DNA from: Methanobacterium sp. PtaU1.Bin097
GTDB taxonomy: Archaea; Methanobacteriota; Methanobacteria; Methanobacteriales; Methanobacteriaceae
Direction: 5' to 3'
DNA: 23,270 nt
Assembly (NCBI GenBank): GCA_002067325.1
Contig: MVQY01000043.1
Span: 1 to 23,270 of the forward strand
Each line of letters opens with the position of its first letter. Positions within the stretch are counted from its first letter, which is position 1. A model generated the notes under the pieces. That model saw nothing but the letters and a program-made list of their open reading frames with translations. It ran no database searches and was not told the origin of the DNA. Made by a program: the position numbers and the translations under genes. Below are positions 1 through 6,286 of the stretch, in pieces.

Positions 1-97
1 GCTAAAATCAGACTAAATTAGGATTGAAATGAAGGAATTGTATAGTAGTAGTAAATTTAAGATGACTGCTAAAATCAGACTATTTTAGTGAGATTTA
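1..97 (+). CRISPR. Trailer end of a CRISPR array (last full repeat, last spacer, degenerate terminal repeat)
   Basis: A 30-base repeat (1-30) starts GCTAAAATCAGACTA and ends GGATTGAAAT. A unique 37-base segment follows (31-67). A second copy (68-97) is identical over its first 15 bases and then degenerates. The repeat strongly resembles the Methanothermobacter/Methanobacterium repeat class (GTTAAAATCAGACC...GATTGAAAT), whose last 8 bases form the crRNA 5' handle. The GATTGAAAT end on the plus strand and the decayed last repeat together place the leader and the newer spacers to the left, outside the window. Only one complete repeat is visible, so the call rests on the match to the known repeat class and the repeat-spacer-repeat geometry. 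No cas gene is in the window. Confidence 0.85.
31..67 (+). other. CRISPR spacer (oldest, leader-distal)
   Basis: A 37-base non-repeated segment between the last full repeat and the degenerate terminal repeat. It has no evident match elsewhere in the window. As the spacer furthest from the leader it should be the oldest acquisition of the array. Confidence 0.75.
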
Positions 98-101
98 TAT
101 T

Positions 102-275
102 TTAATCACCTAATTTATGACCCAGGGATTCAAGATTCCTCTTGATTCCTTTTTTAAAACCTTTTCTGGATTCAGTGATAGTTTTTTCGATGTCCTTTGA
201 CGAGTCCACCATCTTATCAGTTAATTCATCAAGGGTCATTAAAATCCACTTACCATCCGCTTTTACAAAAATCAC
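102..275 (-). CDS. Small charged protein of unknown function
   Basis: I do not recognise this 57-residue protein. It begins with a short beta-like segment (MIFVKADGKWILMTLDEL) and continues as a highly charged, probably helical tail rich in Lys, Asp and Glu, with no cysteines and no membrane segment. The frame can be read from a GTG at 284, but that GTG lies inside an AGGTGA Shine-Dalgarno site. The GTG at 275 sits exactly 5 bases after AGGTGA, the same spacing seen at the ferredoxin and thermosome genes, so I start there. The gene ends only a few bases from the CRISPR terminal repeat and is transcribed towards it. Whether it has anything to do with CRISPR cannot be told from the sequence. 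Confidence 0.55.
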   Translation of the reverse strand: MIFVKADGKWILMTLDELTDKMVDSSKDIEKTITESRKGFKKGIKRNLESLGHKLGD

Positions 276-327
276 CCTATTCACCTGCTAGATTTTGAGA
301 TCTTCATTAATTTATTTGGGTATGGGA

Positions 328-420
328 TACTTAATTGTTATCATATTTAATCTTTTGATGCATATATTAAGTATATAGTATTACTACTCAAATGCTCTTT
401 ACCCCAAACCCTAAGTATTA
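328..420. promoter_or_regulatory. TTAAGTA-like sites upstream of the first paralogue
   Basis: Three copies of a TTAAGTA-type motif lie in the 177-base gap before the gene at 468: TACTTAA at 328-334, TTAAGTA at 367-373 and CTAAGTATTA at 411-420. The same motif is clustered upstream of the second paralogue (1209-1270). The gap is very AT-rich, so some copies may be chance. Candidate regulator sites only. Confidence 0.3.
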
Positions 421-467
421 ATTTTTATCCATTAATTATTATATTTTTTGTTAACAAGTGAATGATC

Positions 468-866
468 ATGGTAAAAATGAAAGAAAAAACTGTGGACATA
501 ACAGGCTGGGAATACCTCAAGGGAAGGGATGAATACATCATAACGTTTAGAATAAGCGATTTAGAACCTGAAAAAAGAGAGGTAATACTTGGAAGGTATA
601 AATCTGGTTTTTTAAAATCCCAAGGAGCAGAGATTGAGGAGATAATAGAAATAGGAGAAGATTTATACGTTAAAGAGTATTACGAGAAGGAATATTTTGA
701 AAATTATAAATCTCTAATTCCCTTGGCGCAGAAAAGAGTAGTCCCTGAAAGATTGGATCCAGATAATTTGGAAATTGAGGTGGAGATGTGTATGATGGAA
801 CAGGAGATGAAATACAGAATGGATCATGCGGCTGAATGGTTTGATGAACTTAAAAAGGGAACATAA
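468..866 (+). CDS. Unrecognised protein family, paralogue 1
   Basis: A 132-residue soluble protein that I do not recognise. By hand alignment it is about 60% identical to the protein at 1282-1671. The best conserved block is C-terminal: PERLDP, then a two-residue variable gap, then LEIEVEMCM, EQEM and YRM, with one conserved Cys. A second block is KSGFL followed by SQG. No signal peptide, membrane segment or known catalytic motif is evident; the pattern suggests an alpha/beta fold with an acidic C-terminal helix. The frame opens at 462, but the ATG at 468 aligns with the MVK start of the paralogue and is 6 bases after a GTGA. The gene is AT-rich (about 32% GC in the line 541-600, by count). 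Upstream it has TTAAGTA-like motifs shared with the paralogue. Confidence 0.75.
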   Translation: MVKMKEKTVDITGWEYLKGRDEYIITFRISDLEPEKREVILGRYKSGFLKSQGAEIEEIIEIGEDLYVKEYYEKEYFENYKSLIPLAQKRVVPERLDPDNLEIEVEMCMMEQEMKYRMDHAAEWFDELKKGT

Positions 867-976
867 TAATCACATCATGTACAAAAGATAGAAATATCAG
901 CTTTTATGAGTAGTATCTATAATTGTTGTCAATTGAGATTCAGGTTGTATTTTACGAAAGAAAAATGATAAAGGAG

Positions 977-1147
977 TTAGTTTTCAGACTTCGTTTTCTC
1001 GATCCAATCATTTAATGCGTCTGTAAGTGCCTTACCCCTATACCCATGTTTCGGCCCGTACTTATTAAATGCTAGATTCTCAAACTCCTTTGCTAATTCT
1101 ATCGGTACGAATCCATCAACTTGAACTTTTTTGAGTTTATTTTCCAT
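977..1147 (-). CDS. Probable ribbon-helix-helix (CopG/Arc-like) DNA-binding protein
   Basis: A 56-residue protein with a short basic N-terminal strand (KKVQVDGFVP), then a helix (IELAKEFENLAFNKY), a glycine-containing turn, and a second amphipathic helix (KALTDALNDWIEKT). This strand-helix-helix order and length fit ribbon-helix-helix repressors, which dimerise through the strand. The assignment comes from the pattern only, not from a recognised family. The ATG at 1147 is preferred over the TTG at 1162 because a TATA-like sequence (TTTATATAAA, minus strand, near 1180) leaves room only for a short leader. The gene is divergent from the paralogue at 1282. The gap between them holds a cluster of TTAAGTAA half-sites, as expected of a local autoregulator. 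A lone antitoxin is an alternative, but no toxin-like partner is adjacent. Confidence 0.6.
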   Translation of the reverse strand: MENKLKKVQVDGFVPIELAKEFENLAFNKYGPKHGYRGKALTDALNDWIEKTKSEN

Positions 1148-1208
1148 AATTACCGTTTTCAATTATGTTTATTTTTTATATAAATACCAAATGCTTCATC
1201 ATCGAAAA

Positions 1209-1270
1209 ACTTAAGTAATGTTTATCCTTACTTAACCACATAATTACTTAAGTTGTTAGGTAATTAAGTA
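1209..1270. promoter_or_regulatory. Cluster of TTAAGTAA half-sites with an 11-base perfect inverted repeat
   Basis: ACTTAAGTAAT at 1209-1219 and its exact reverse complement ATTACTTAAGT at 1243-1253 flank a third half-site TTACTTAA (1228-1235). A fourth, TTAAGTA, lies at 1264-1270, next to the AGGGG ribosome-binding site of the gene at 1282. The cluster fills the divergent promoter region between the RHH-like gene (-) and the second paralogue (+). This is a typical operator arrangement; which protein binds it is inferred. Confidence 0.55.
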
Positions 1271-1281
1271 GGGGTTAACAT

Positions 1282-1671
1282 ATGGTGAAAGCAAAAAATG
1301 TGGATATCTTAAACTGGGAGTACATAAAAGAAGAAGATAAATATGCTATAACATTCAAAATAAGGAATTTAGAACCTAAAAGAATACAAAGGATCATTAA
1401 AAGACATAAATCTGGTTTTTTAAACTCTCAAGGAATAAATATTGAGGAAATTGCAGAGATAGATTGTGATTTATATATAAAAGAGTATTATACTAATGAA
1501 GATATTGAAAATTACCAATATATAATCCCATTACTACAAAAAGGCATAATTCCCGAAAGATTAGATCCCCATAAATTAGAAATTGAAGTGGAAATGTGCA
1601 TGATAGAACAGGAAATGAGATACAGAATGGAACATGCTGGTGAAAGTGTTGATGAACTAAAAAATCTATAG
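1282..1671 (+). CDS. Unrecognised protein family, paralogue 2
   Basis: A 129-residue protein, about 60% identical to the one at 468-866 and of no family I recognise. It shares the KSGFL/SQG block, IEEI, DLY/KEYY, and the strongly conserved tail PERLDP - LEIEVEMCM - EQEM - YRM - HA. The start MVKAKNVDI follows a GGGG-type ribosome-binding site. The gene is extremely AT-rich (about 23% GC in the line 1441-1500, against about 53% in a sampled thermosome line), which suggests foreign origin or relaxed selection. The duplication is dispersed rather than strictly adjacent, because a divergent RHH-like gene separates the copies. Its 3' end faces the DUF4491 gene with 29 bases between. Function unknown. 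Confidence 0.75.
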   Translation: MVKAKNVDILNWEYIKEEDKYAITFKIRNLEPKRIQRIIKRHKSGFLNSQGINIEEIAEIDCDLYIKEYYTNEDIENYQYIIPLLQKGIIPERLDPHKLEIEVEMCMIEQEMRYRMEHAGESVDELKNL

Positions 1672-1700
1672 ATGATGAAATCCCCGAATAAAAATTCTCA

Positions 1701-1985
1701 TCATTGCCTTCTCATATTTTTGGGATACCATCCCTTTTTAACCCTTTCTTCCTGTTTAAAAAGTTCATGTATACCCCACAACAGTGAAAAACCCAAAACA
1801 CCAATTAACGCTGTAATTATTACACTTTCTATGAATAAAGACAGCACTATGAAAAAAAATCCCCCAATAAGGAATACAGGCCAAATTCTCTTTCCAATAT
1901 AATATTCGGCTTTGATAACCACAGGATGAAGTATTCCTATGATTAAAAATGCCCCGATTCCAATGATGATTCCTTCAAAATTCAT
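1701..1985 (-). CDS. DUF4491 family membrane protein
   Basis: A 94-residue membrane protein with three hydrophobic stretches: about residues 4-20, 34-50 and 54-70. Between the first two is the motif HPVVIKAEYYIGKRIWP, and the tail FKQEERVKKGWYPKNM is basic and cytosolic-looking. The start MNFEGIIIGIGAF, the HP-V-I-K-A-E-Y-Y motif and the QEERVKKGW tail are what I recall of the DUF4491 family, whose role is unknown. The reading frame is open upstream to 2018, but the ATG at 1985 follows a GGAGTG site by 8 bases and gives the family-like N terminus. It is convergent with the gene at 1282. Confidence 0.75.
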   Translation of the reverse strand: MNFEGIIIGIGAFLIIGILHPVVIKAEYYIGKRIWPVFLIGGFFFIVLSLFIESVIITALIGVLGFSLLWGIHELFKQEERVKKGWYPKNMRRQ

Positions 1986-2070
1986 AAACTTTACACTCCA
2001 AAATATATAAAAATTCAAAAAAAAGGTAAACTAACGTAATAGATCCCAAATCCAAAGTCAAAACACTATC

Positions 2071-2358
2071 TTACAGATATCCAGATCCTTTATACTTCTC
2101 ATCAAACCTTCTCCATGCTTCAGCTATGGAAGGTTTGGTTTCATCCAGTTCCACTAGGATATGGTCCCGTATGGCATCCGAGTTTATCTCAATTTTCTGG
2201 TTGGCCATCTCCAGTATCTTACCTGTTATCTCATCTACTTCATCTGAGATATCATCTAAGGTGTAACCAGCATCTATACCTGCCTTCTGGATGGATCTTT
2301 TAAGTTTTACTTCATCGAATGGTTCCTTATCACCACTTCTTTTCCTGACAACGGTCAT
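2071..2358 (-). CDS. Standalone ATP-cone domain protein
   Basis: A 95-residue protein that is essentially one ATP-cone domain. The N-terminal VVRKRSGDKEPFDEVKLKRSI matches the nucleotide-contacting strand and helix of ATP cones (V-x-K-R-x-G-x-x-x-x-F-d), followed by the alpha-helical bundle and the closing DHILVELDE...AWRRFDEKY. ATP cones bind ATP or dATP and normally sit at the N terminus of ribonucleotide reductases or in NrdR, where they sense nucleotide levels. Here there is neither a reductase domain nor the zinc ribbon of NrdR. A plain inference is that it acts as a separate nucleotide-sensing subunit for an unlinked partner. The start is supported by GGGGAT upstream and by a TATA-like TTATATAA. 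Confidence 0.8.
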   Translation of the reverse strand: MTVVRKRSGDKEPFDEVKLKRSIQKAGIDAGYTLDDISDEVDEITGKILEMANQKIEINSDAIRDHILVELDETKPSIAEAWRRFDEKYKGSGYL

Positions 2359-2457
2359 GGTTAATCCCCTTTATAGTCTTATATAATTATATGTTACATG
2401 AGTAATCAATCTTATTATATCAGAACTTTCAAAGGATATGCTTGGTTGGTTTACCAA

Positions 2458-3834
2458 TTAATCCACTTTTTTGCTCATGAATAAACTGATAACCACTCCC
2501 ACTCCGCTGAAAGTTGCGAAGATCAAGAATGCTATGTTTAAACTGGAAAGGAATAAATGGTAGTTTGCAGGTGTTATCTGAACGTTACCCATGAACCCGG
2601 AGATTATGAAGAGGAGTATCCCCAGGGAGAGTGTCTGGCCGGCGTAGATCATGGTGGAAAGTGTGGCGGAGGCCATTCCATAGTGGGCCTGTTTCATGCT
2701 ACCCATAAAAGTATTAGTAGCAGGAGGTGAGAAGAGGGCTATACCCACACCCACCAGAACCAGTCCCAGAATTGTAATCTGCAGGGGTGTGGTCAGGTTG
2801 AGAGTGGATAGGATAAGTAATCCTGTGGTGGTAACGAACATGCCTGAAACTGTGAATATCCTGTTCTCCCTTTGATCAGAGAGCCGTCCCACAGCCGGTG
2901 AAAGAAGCGCCACCATCAATGGCTCAACAGATACTATCAAAGCAGTTATCTGGGGCCCTAAACCCAGTAGATCCTGGAAGTATAAACTTAAAAGGGTCCA
3001 CATGGCCGTGGTGGATATGTTAATAAAAAGCAGTGCTAGTGCAGAGGAAGCTGAAACTCTCTCCAGCAAATCCTCCAGTCTTAAGATGGGATCTAGAAAT
3101 ACACGCTCCCTCCAGAGGAATATGATAAATCCCACCACACCAACTATAAATATCATCTGCCCTATACTGTTTCCCACGTCGGTGAACCCGTACAACAGGG
3201 CAGCCAGGGATGGTATGTAAATGGCAGAGCCAAGTAAGTCGAACTTCACACCTGGTGCCCCGGTCCATTCCCCTTTAAATCGCCAGAATATGAGGGTTAA
3301 AAGTATTAATCCCAGTGGGACGTTGAAGAAGAATATACTCCTCCATCCCAGGTTTTGAACCAGGAAACCACCCAGAAGTGGACCTAAAAAAAGCCCTACA
3401 TATACGGCGGTGATGAAAAATCCGAAGGCAGCGCCCCTATGGTTTGCCGGGTAAACCGAACTCAACAGGGCCGTTCCGGTGGCGAAGATCAGTGCACATC
3501 CCAGTCCCTGGAGGAAGCTCCCTAAAATTAAAAATTGAATCGTAGGCGAAAGGGCCGCTAATAAAGAGGCTGCAGTGTATATCACCACCCCATAGGTGAA
3601 GATTCTTTTCCGGCCGTGGATATCAGCTAACTTACCAAATGGTAGCAGGAATGCCGCATTGGCCAGTACGAATACCGTGGGGAGCCAGCCTAAGAGGATC
3701 AGGCTGCCGGTTAGATCATCCCCTATACTGGGAAGTGCGATGTTCAGGGATGATCCCATAAACGGTATCAGGAAGGCTCCCAGGGCCACCAGTATCAGGG
3801 CGGTTTTTTCCTGGTTTATACCCGTATTTATCAT
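2458..3834 (-). CDS. MFS drug exporter, DHA2 (EmrB/QacA) type, 14 membrane segments
   Basis: A 458-residue polytopic membrane protein of the major facilitator superfamily. The N terminus has the DHA-type features: NIALPSIGDDL in helix 1, and the helix 2-3 loop motif GKLADIHGRKRIF (motif A, G-x-L-a-D-r-x-G-R-k). A proline/glycine-rich motif C (GLFLGPLLGGFLV) in helix 5 is typical of drug/proton antiporters. Length and hydrophobic pattern fit the 14-segment DHA2 subfamily, with a second motif-A-like loop (AVGRLSDQRENR). Expected role: proton-coupled export of an unknown hydrophobic compound from the cell. The ATG at 3834 has no clear Shine-Dalgarno site but a TATA-like TTTGTATAAAC just upstream, so a short or leaderless mRNA is likely. 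No regulator is adjacent. Confidence 0.9.
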   Translation of the reverse strand: MINTGINQEKTALILVALGAFLIPFMGSSLNIALPSIGDDLTGSLILLGWLPTVFVLANAAFLLPFGKLADIHGRKRIFTYGVVIYTAASLLAALSPTIQFLILGSFLQGLGCALIFATGTALLSSVYPANHRGAAFGFFITAVYVGLFLGPLLGGFLVQNLGWRSIFFFNVPLGLILLTLIFWRFKGEWTGAPGVKFDLLGSAIYIPSLAALLYGFTDVGNSIGQMIFIVGVVGFIIFLWRERVFLDPILRLEDLLERVSASSALALLFINISTTAMWTLLSLYFQDLLGLGPQITALIVSVEPLMVALLSPAVGRLSDQRENRIFTVSGMFVTTTGLLILSTLNLTTPLQITILGLVLVGVGIALFSPPATNTFMGSMKQAHYGMASATLSTMIYAGQTLSLGILLFIISGFMGNVQITPANYHLFLSSLNIAFLIFATFSGVGVVISLFMSKKVD

Positions 3835-3986
3835 CAAAAATTAATATGGTGTTTATACAAATTAAATGATAGACAATTACTGGATGAAAATAGAATTTAG
3901 ATGGAATATATTTGGTATGAAAAGTAAAATTTAGATAATGTGTTGGGAAAGAATAGGAATTGGATTAAACAAACTAGGTGAAAAAT

Positions 3987-4226
3987 ATGGCCCCCTATAA
4001 AGTGGTTATTGAGAGAGATAAATGCACTTCCTGCGAGAACTGTGTAGAAGAATGCCCAGAATATTTCGAACTCGACGACGAAGGATTATCCCACCTGATA
4101 GGATCTAAAAGAGTTGATGACAACGATGAATTAGAACTCGAGGACGCGGACTGCTGTTTAGATGCCGCACTTAGTTGTCCAGTGGTCTGTATCCATGTCT
4201 ACCAGGACGGTGAAGAGATAAGTTAA
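3987..4226 (+). CDS. Ferredoxin, single [4Fe-4S] cluster, Thermococcus/Pyrococcus-like arrangement
   Basis: A 79-residue acidic ferredoxin. The first motif CTSCENCVEECP has three cysteines spaced C-x2-C-x2-C and a fourth before Pro; the second half holds DCCLDAALSCPVVCIHV. This fits a one-cluster ferredoxin: ligands from the first three Cys plus the SCP Cys, with the remaining Cys able to form the disulfide seen in Pyrococcus ferredoxin. An extra Cys (VVCI) is unusual. A second full CxxCxxC motif is lacking, so a 2[4Fe-4S] protein is less likely. The start ATG 3987 is 5 bases after AGGTGA; an earlier GTG at 3978 lies inside that site. The gene is followed after 12 bases by the MetX-like hydrolase and is almost certainly co-transcribed with it. 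Confidence 0.9.
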   Translation: MAPYKVVIERDKCTSCENCVEECPEYFELDDEGLSHLIGSKRVDDNDELELEDADCCLDAALSCPVVCIHVYQDGEEIS

Positions 4227-4238
4227 GGGAGATGCTAT

Positions 4239-5222
4239 ATGGATTTAGATGTAACTGATTTAAAACCTTCCTATTGTACCGTAAAAGATTTCAAATTCCA
4301 GTCGGGTGAGAAACTGGATGAACTTACCATGGAATATTTCACCACGGGCCAGGCCAGAAGGGACGCAGATGGAAACATAGTAAATGGCCTGCTCTTTATA
4401 CACGGCTGGTCCGGTGATTACTCCTCTTTTAAGCGTTTCCTGGATTTCACCAGGTCTGGTGAACCCTTCGATAAAGATAAGTATTTCATAATATCCCCCA
4501 CCAGCCTCGGTTCACCAGGATCATCTGCCCCCTCCACTTCAGGGTTGGGGATGGATTTCCCCCAGTACACGGTGGGTGATATGGTCAACGCCCAGTACCA
4601 CCTACTACAGGAATTGAAAATCAACCATCTGAAGGGTGTCATCGGCACTTCTATGGGTGGATTCCAGAGCCTGGAGTGGGGTGTGAGTTACCCTGATTAT
4701 ATGGATTTCCTGGTTCACATCGTAACTGGCCCGGCTGTTTTAGGCAGGAACCAGGCCATATTCCAGTTTCAAAACAGTATCGTAGAGGACCATCCTGGTT
4801 ACATGGGTGGTAACTACCAGGAAAATCCTCATGATGCAGTTAAAAGTGTCAGTAAATTCATGTTCCTCTTCGCATTCACCATACCCTATTATCATAAGGC
4901 ATTTGGGGATAAGAATATATTAAATCAAGCTTTCAGTGGGGATGGTGCAGGAGGGATGGAAATAGACGCCAGAGATATTGTATGGAGGAACAATGCAGCT
5001 TTATCCTTCGATGTGAGGGATGATTTAGATAAAATCAAGGCTAAGTCACTGGTGATTGGGATTGAAGGTGACCAGTATTTTCCACCAGAGATAGAAGCCA
5101 TTCCCCTTTCAAAATCCATAAAAAACTCGAAATTGTTGGTTTATAAATCTGAACTGGGCCATCTGGGTGTAAATGAGATAGAGAAAATGAGGGATTCACT
5201 ACTTGATTTAACGGATGAGTGA
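4239..5222 (+). CDS. Alpha/beta-hydrolase of the MetX (homoserine O-acetyltransferase) type
   Basis: A 327-residue alpha/beta-hydrolase-fold protein. Visible elements: oxyanion region LLFIHGWSGD (about 51-60), a SLGSPGSSAPS loop like the G-S-T-G-P-S-S loop of MetX, nucleophile elbow GTSMGG with Ser138 followed by FQSLEWGVSYPDY (MetX: GGSMGGMQALEW), acid Asp278 in EGDQYFPPE, and His308 in SELGHLG. The complete Ser-Asp-His triad suggests an active enzyme. True homoserine acetyltransferases usually have GHDAFL at the His; here it is GHLGV, so the acyl acceptor may differ. Substrate unknown. It is translated from its own GGGAGATG site 12 bases after the ferredoxin gene, an unusual partnership. 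Transferase or hydrolase activity cannot be decided from sequence. Confidence 0.8.
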   Translation: MDLDVTDLKPSYCTVKDFKFQSGEKLDELTMEYFTTGQARRDADGNIVNGLLFIHGWSGDYSSFKRFLDFTRSGEPFDKDKYFIISPTSLGSPGSSAPSTSGLGMDFPQYTVGDMVNAQYHLLQELKINHLKGVIGTSMGGFQSLEWGVSYPDYMDFLVHIVTGPAVLGRNQAIFQFQNSIVEDHPGYMGGNYQENPHDAVKSVSKFMFLFAFTIPYYHKAFGDKNILNQAFSGDGAGGMEIDARDIVWRNNAALSFDVRDDLDKIKAKSLVIGIEGDQYFPPEIEAIPLSKSIKNSKLLVYKSELGHLGVNEIEKMRDSLLDLTDE

Positions 5223-5233
5223 ACTGTTGTAAT

Positions 5234-5271
5234 TTAATAGTTGGCGTATTCAGTTAATAGCCGGTGCATTC
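5234..5271. repeat. Imperfect tandem repeat, 20-base period
   Basis: Two 18-base units, TTAATAGttGGcGtATTC (5234-5251) and TTAATAGccGGtGcATTC (5254-5271), lie just after the MetX-like gene. All four differences are T/C transitions. This is compatible with a short tandem duplication that then diverged. Confidence 0.6.
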
Positions 5272-5289
5272 CACGAAAATAAATATTTT

Positions 5290-5997
5290 TTATTCCCCTT
5301 TTTTAGCTAGTATCTCATCGATGGCCTCTTCCATATGCAGCCTCACGTACCATCTCTCATTCTGGTACGCTTCTTTTAAAGGTTTTAATGCTCGTTCATC
5401 ACCGATCATGGCCAGGGCACCAGCTGCGTGTTTCCGGACGCTCATATCATCATCCTTCAGGGCATCTATTAAGGGCAGTACTGTTTCCGCGTCGGAGATC
5501 ATCCCCAGTGCTTCCGCCGCTGCAGATCTGAAATCGGGATCCCCATCCTGTAATGCCCTGATAAGTGATTCCACCGCTCTTTTATCTCCAATCTTACCCA
5601 AAGATATGGCCACTTCATTTCTAATTTTTTTATCATCTAAAAAATTAATAAGGGGTAGTACACCTCTTTCATCACCGATGTTACCCAGTGCTTCCACTGC
5701 ATGCCAACGGACGTACCATTCCTCATCCTTCAAGAGGATAAGTAACCGGGGAACTGCCGCTCTATCCCCTATCTTACCCAGGGATTTGGCCGCATTCCAT
5801 CGTATATCACTGTCTCCATGGGCCAGGAGTTCAATCAATGGTTCTACTGATCTCCTATCCTTTATCCTGCCTAATGCCTGGGCTGCTTTCCAGGATGTAT
5901 CCTGGTCACCCTCCACAAAGGCATTTATCAACTCTTGTACGTTTCCAGCTGATTCCAACTTTTCGATGCTGTCTTTAGAGTTTCCAAACAGGCTCAT
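5290..5997 (-). CDS. HEAT-repeat (PBS-lyase-like) scaffold protein
   Basis: A 235-residue soluble protein built almost wholly of about seven HEAT-like repeats of roughly 31 residues. Each repeat has the signature A-(A/V)-(E/K)-(A/S)-L-G-x-I-G-D-x-R-A-V-x-P-L-I-x-L-L-x-D, for example WNAAKSLGKIGDRAAVPRLL and WHAVEALGNIGDERGVLPLI. The first 30 residues form a short non-repeat cap. Such proteins act as protein-protein scaffolds; members of the PBS-lyase HEAT group were first noted in phycobilin lyases, but no bilin chemistry is expected here. There is no membrane segment or catalytic motif. The ATG at 5997 follows a GGATGTGA site. It is divergent from the membrane protein at 6287 and convergent with the MetX-like gene; partner unknown. 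Confidence 0.85.
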   Translation of the reverse strand: MSLFGNSKDSIEKLESAGNVQELINAFVEGDQDTSWKAAQALGRIKDRRSVEPLIELLAHGDSDIRWNAAKSLGKIGDRAAVPRLLILLKDEEWYVRWHAVEALGNIGDERGVLPLINFLDDKKIRNEVAISLGKIGDKRAVESLIRALQDGDPDFRSAAAEALGMISDAETVLPLIDALKDDDMSVRKHAAGALAMIGDERALKPLKEAYQNERWYVRLHMEEAIDEILAKKGE

Positions 5998-6286
5998 TTC
6001 GTCTCACATCCAGTAGATGATTTTAGATCTTTGATTGATCGTAATATTTGTTTTTTATCTGCATAATAATTTTTTCATATATATAAACCGATTATTAGAA
6101 AATCTTTTATTAGATGCCTCGTATATCATGTTTTGCCTCAAAAAATTCCAAAAAAAATTTCATAGACTAAACACCTATTAAGGAAGTAAGACAAAACATC
6201 TAGTATCAGAAACCATCTACTATCAGGTGTTTATACAAATCAATTACTAAATTAATACTAATCATCACACAGGGAGTTAATAATTT
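5998..6286. promoter_or_regulatory. Divergent promoter region with a 13-base direct repeat
   Basis: A 289-base AT-rich gap between the HEAT gene (-) and the membrane protein gene (+). CATCTAGTATCAG (6197-6209) is repeated with one change at 6214-6226 (period 17). The second copy touches GGTGTTTATACAAAT (6226-6240), which contains a TATA-like TTTATACAA suited to the gene at 6287. A further TATA-like CATATATATAAAC lies near 6078-6091. I see no RNA gene or small coding frame here. Confidence 0.4.

Noticed and set aside
977..1671. Toxin-antitoxin pair (RHH antitoxin plus paralogue 2)
   Set aside because: The genes are divergent, not co-directional; the 129-residue protein shows no toxin motif and has a second copy. 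Not supported beyond speculation.
1672..1902. 76-codon plus-strand frame directly after paralogue 2
   Set aside because: Antisense to the DUF4491 gene, which matches a known family; no ribosome-binding site.
5264..6016. 250-codon open frame on the plus strand opposite the HEAT gene
   Set aside because: Serine-rich, low-complexity antisense of the regular HEAT repeats, no ribosome-binding site; the minus-strand frame has the clear repeat signature.
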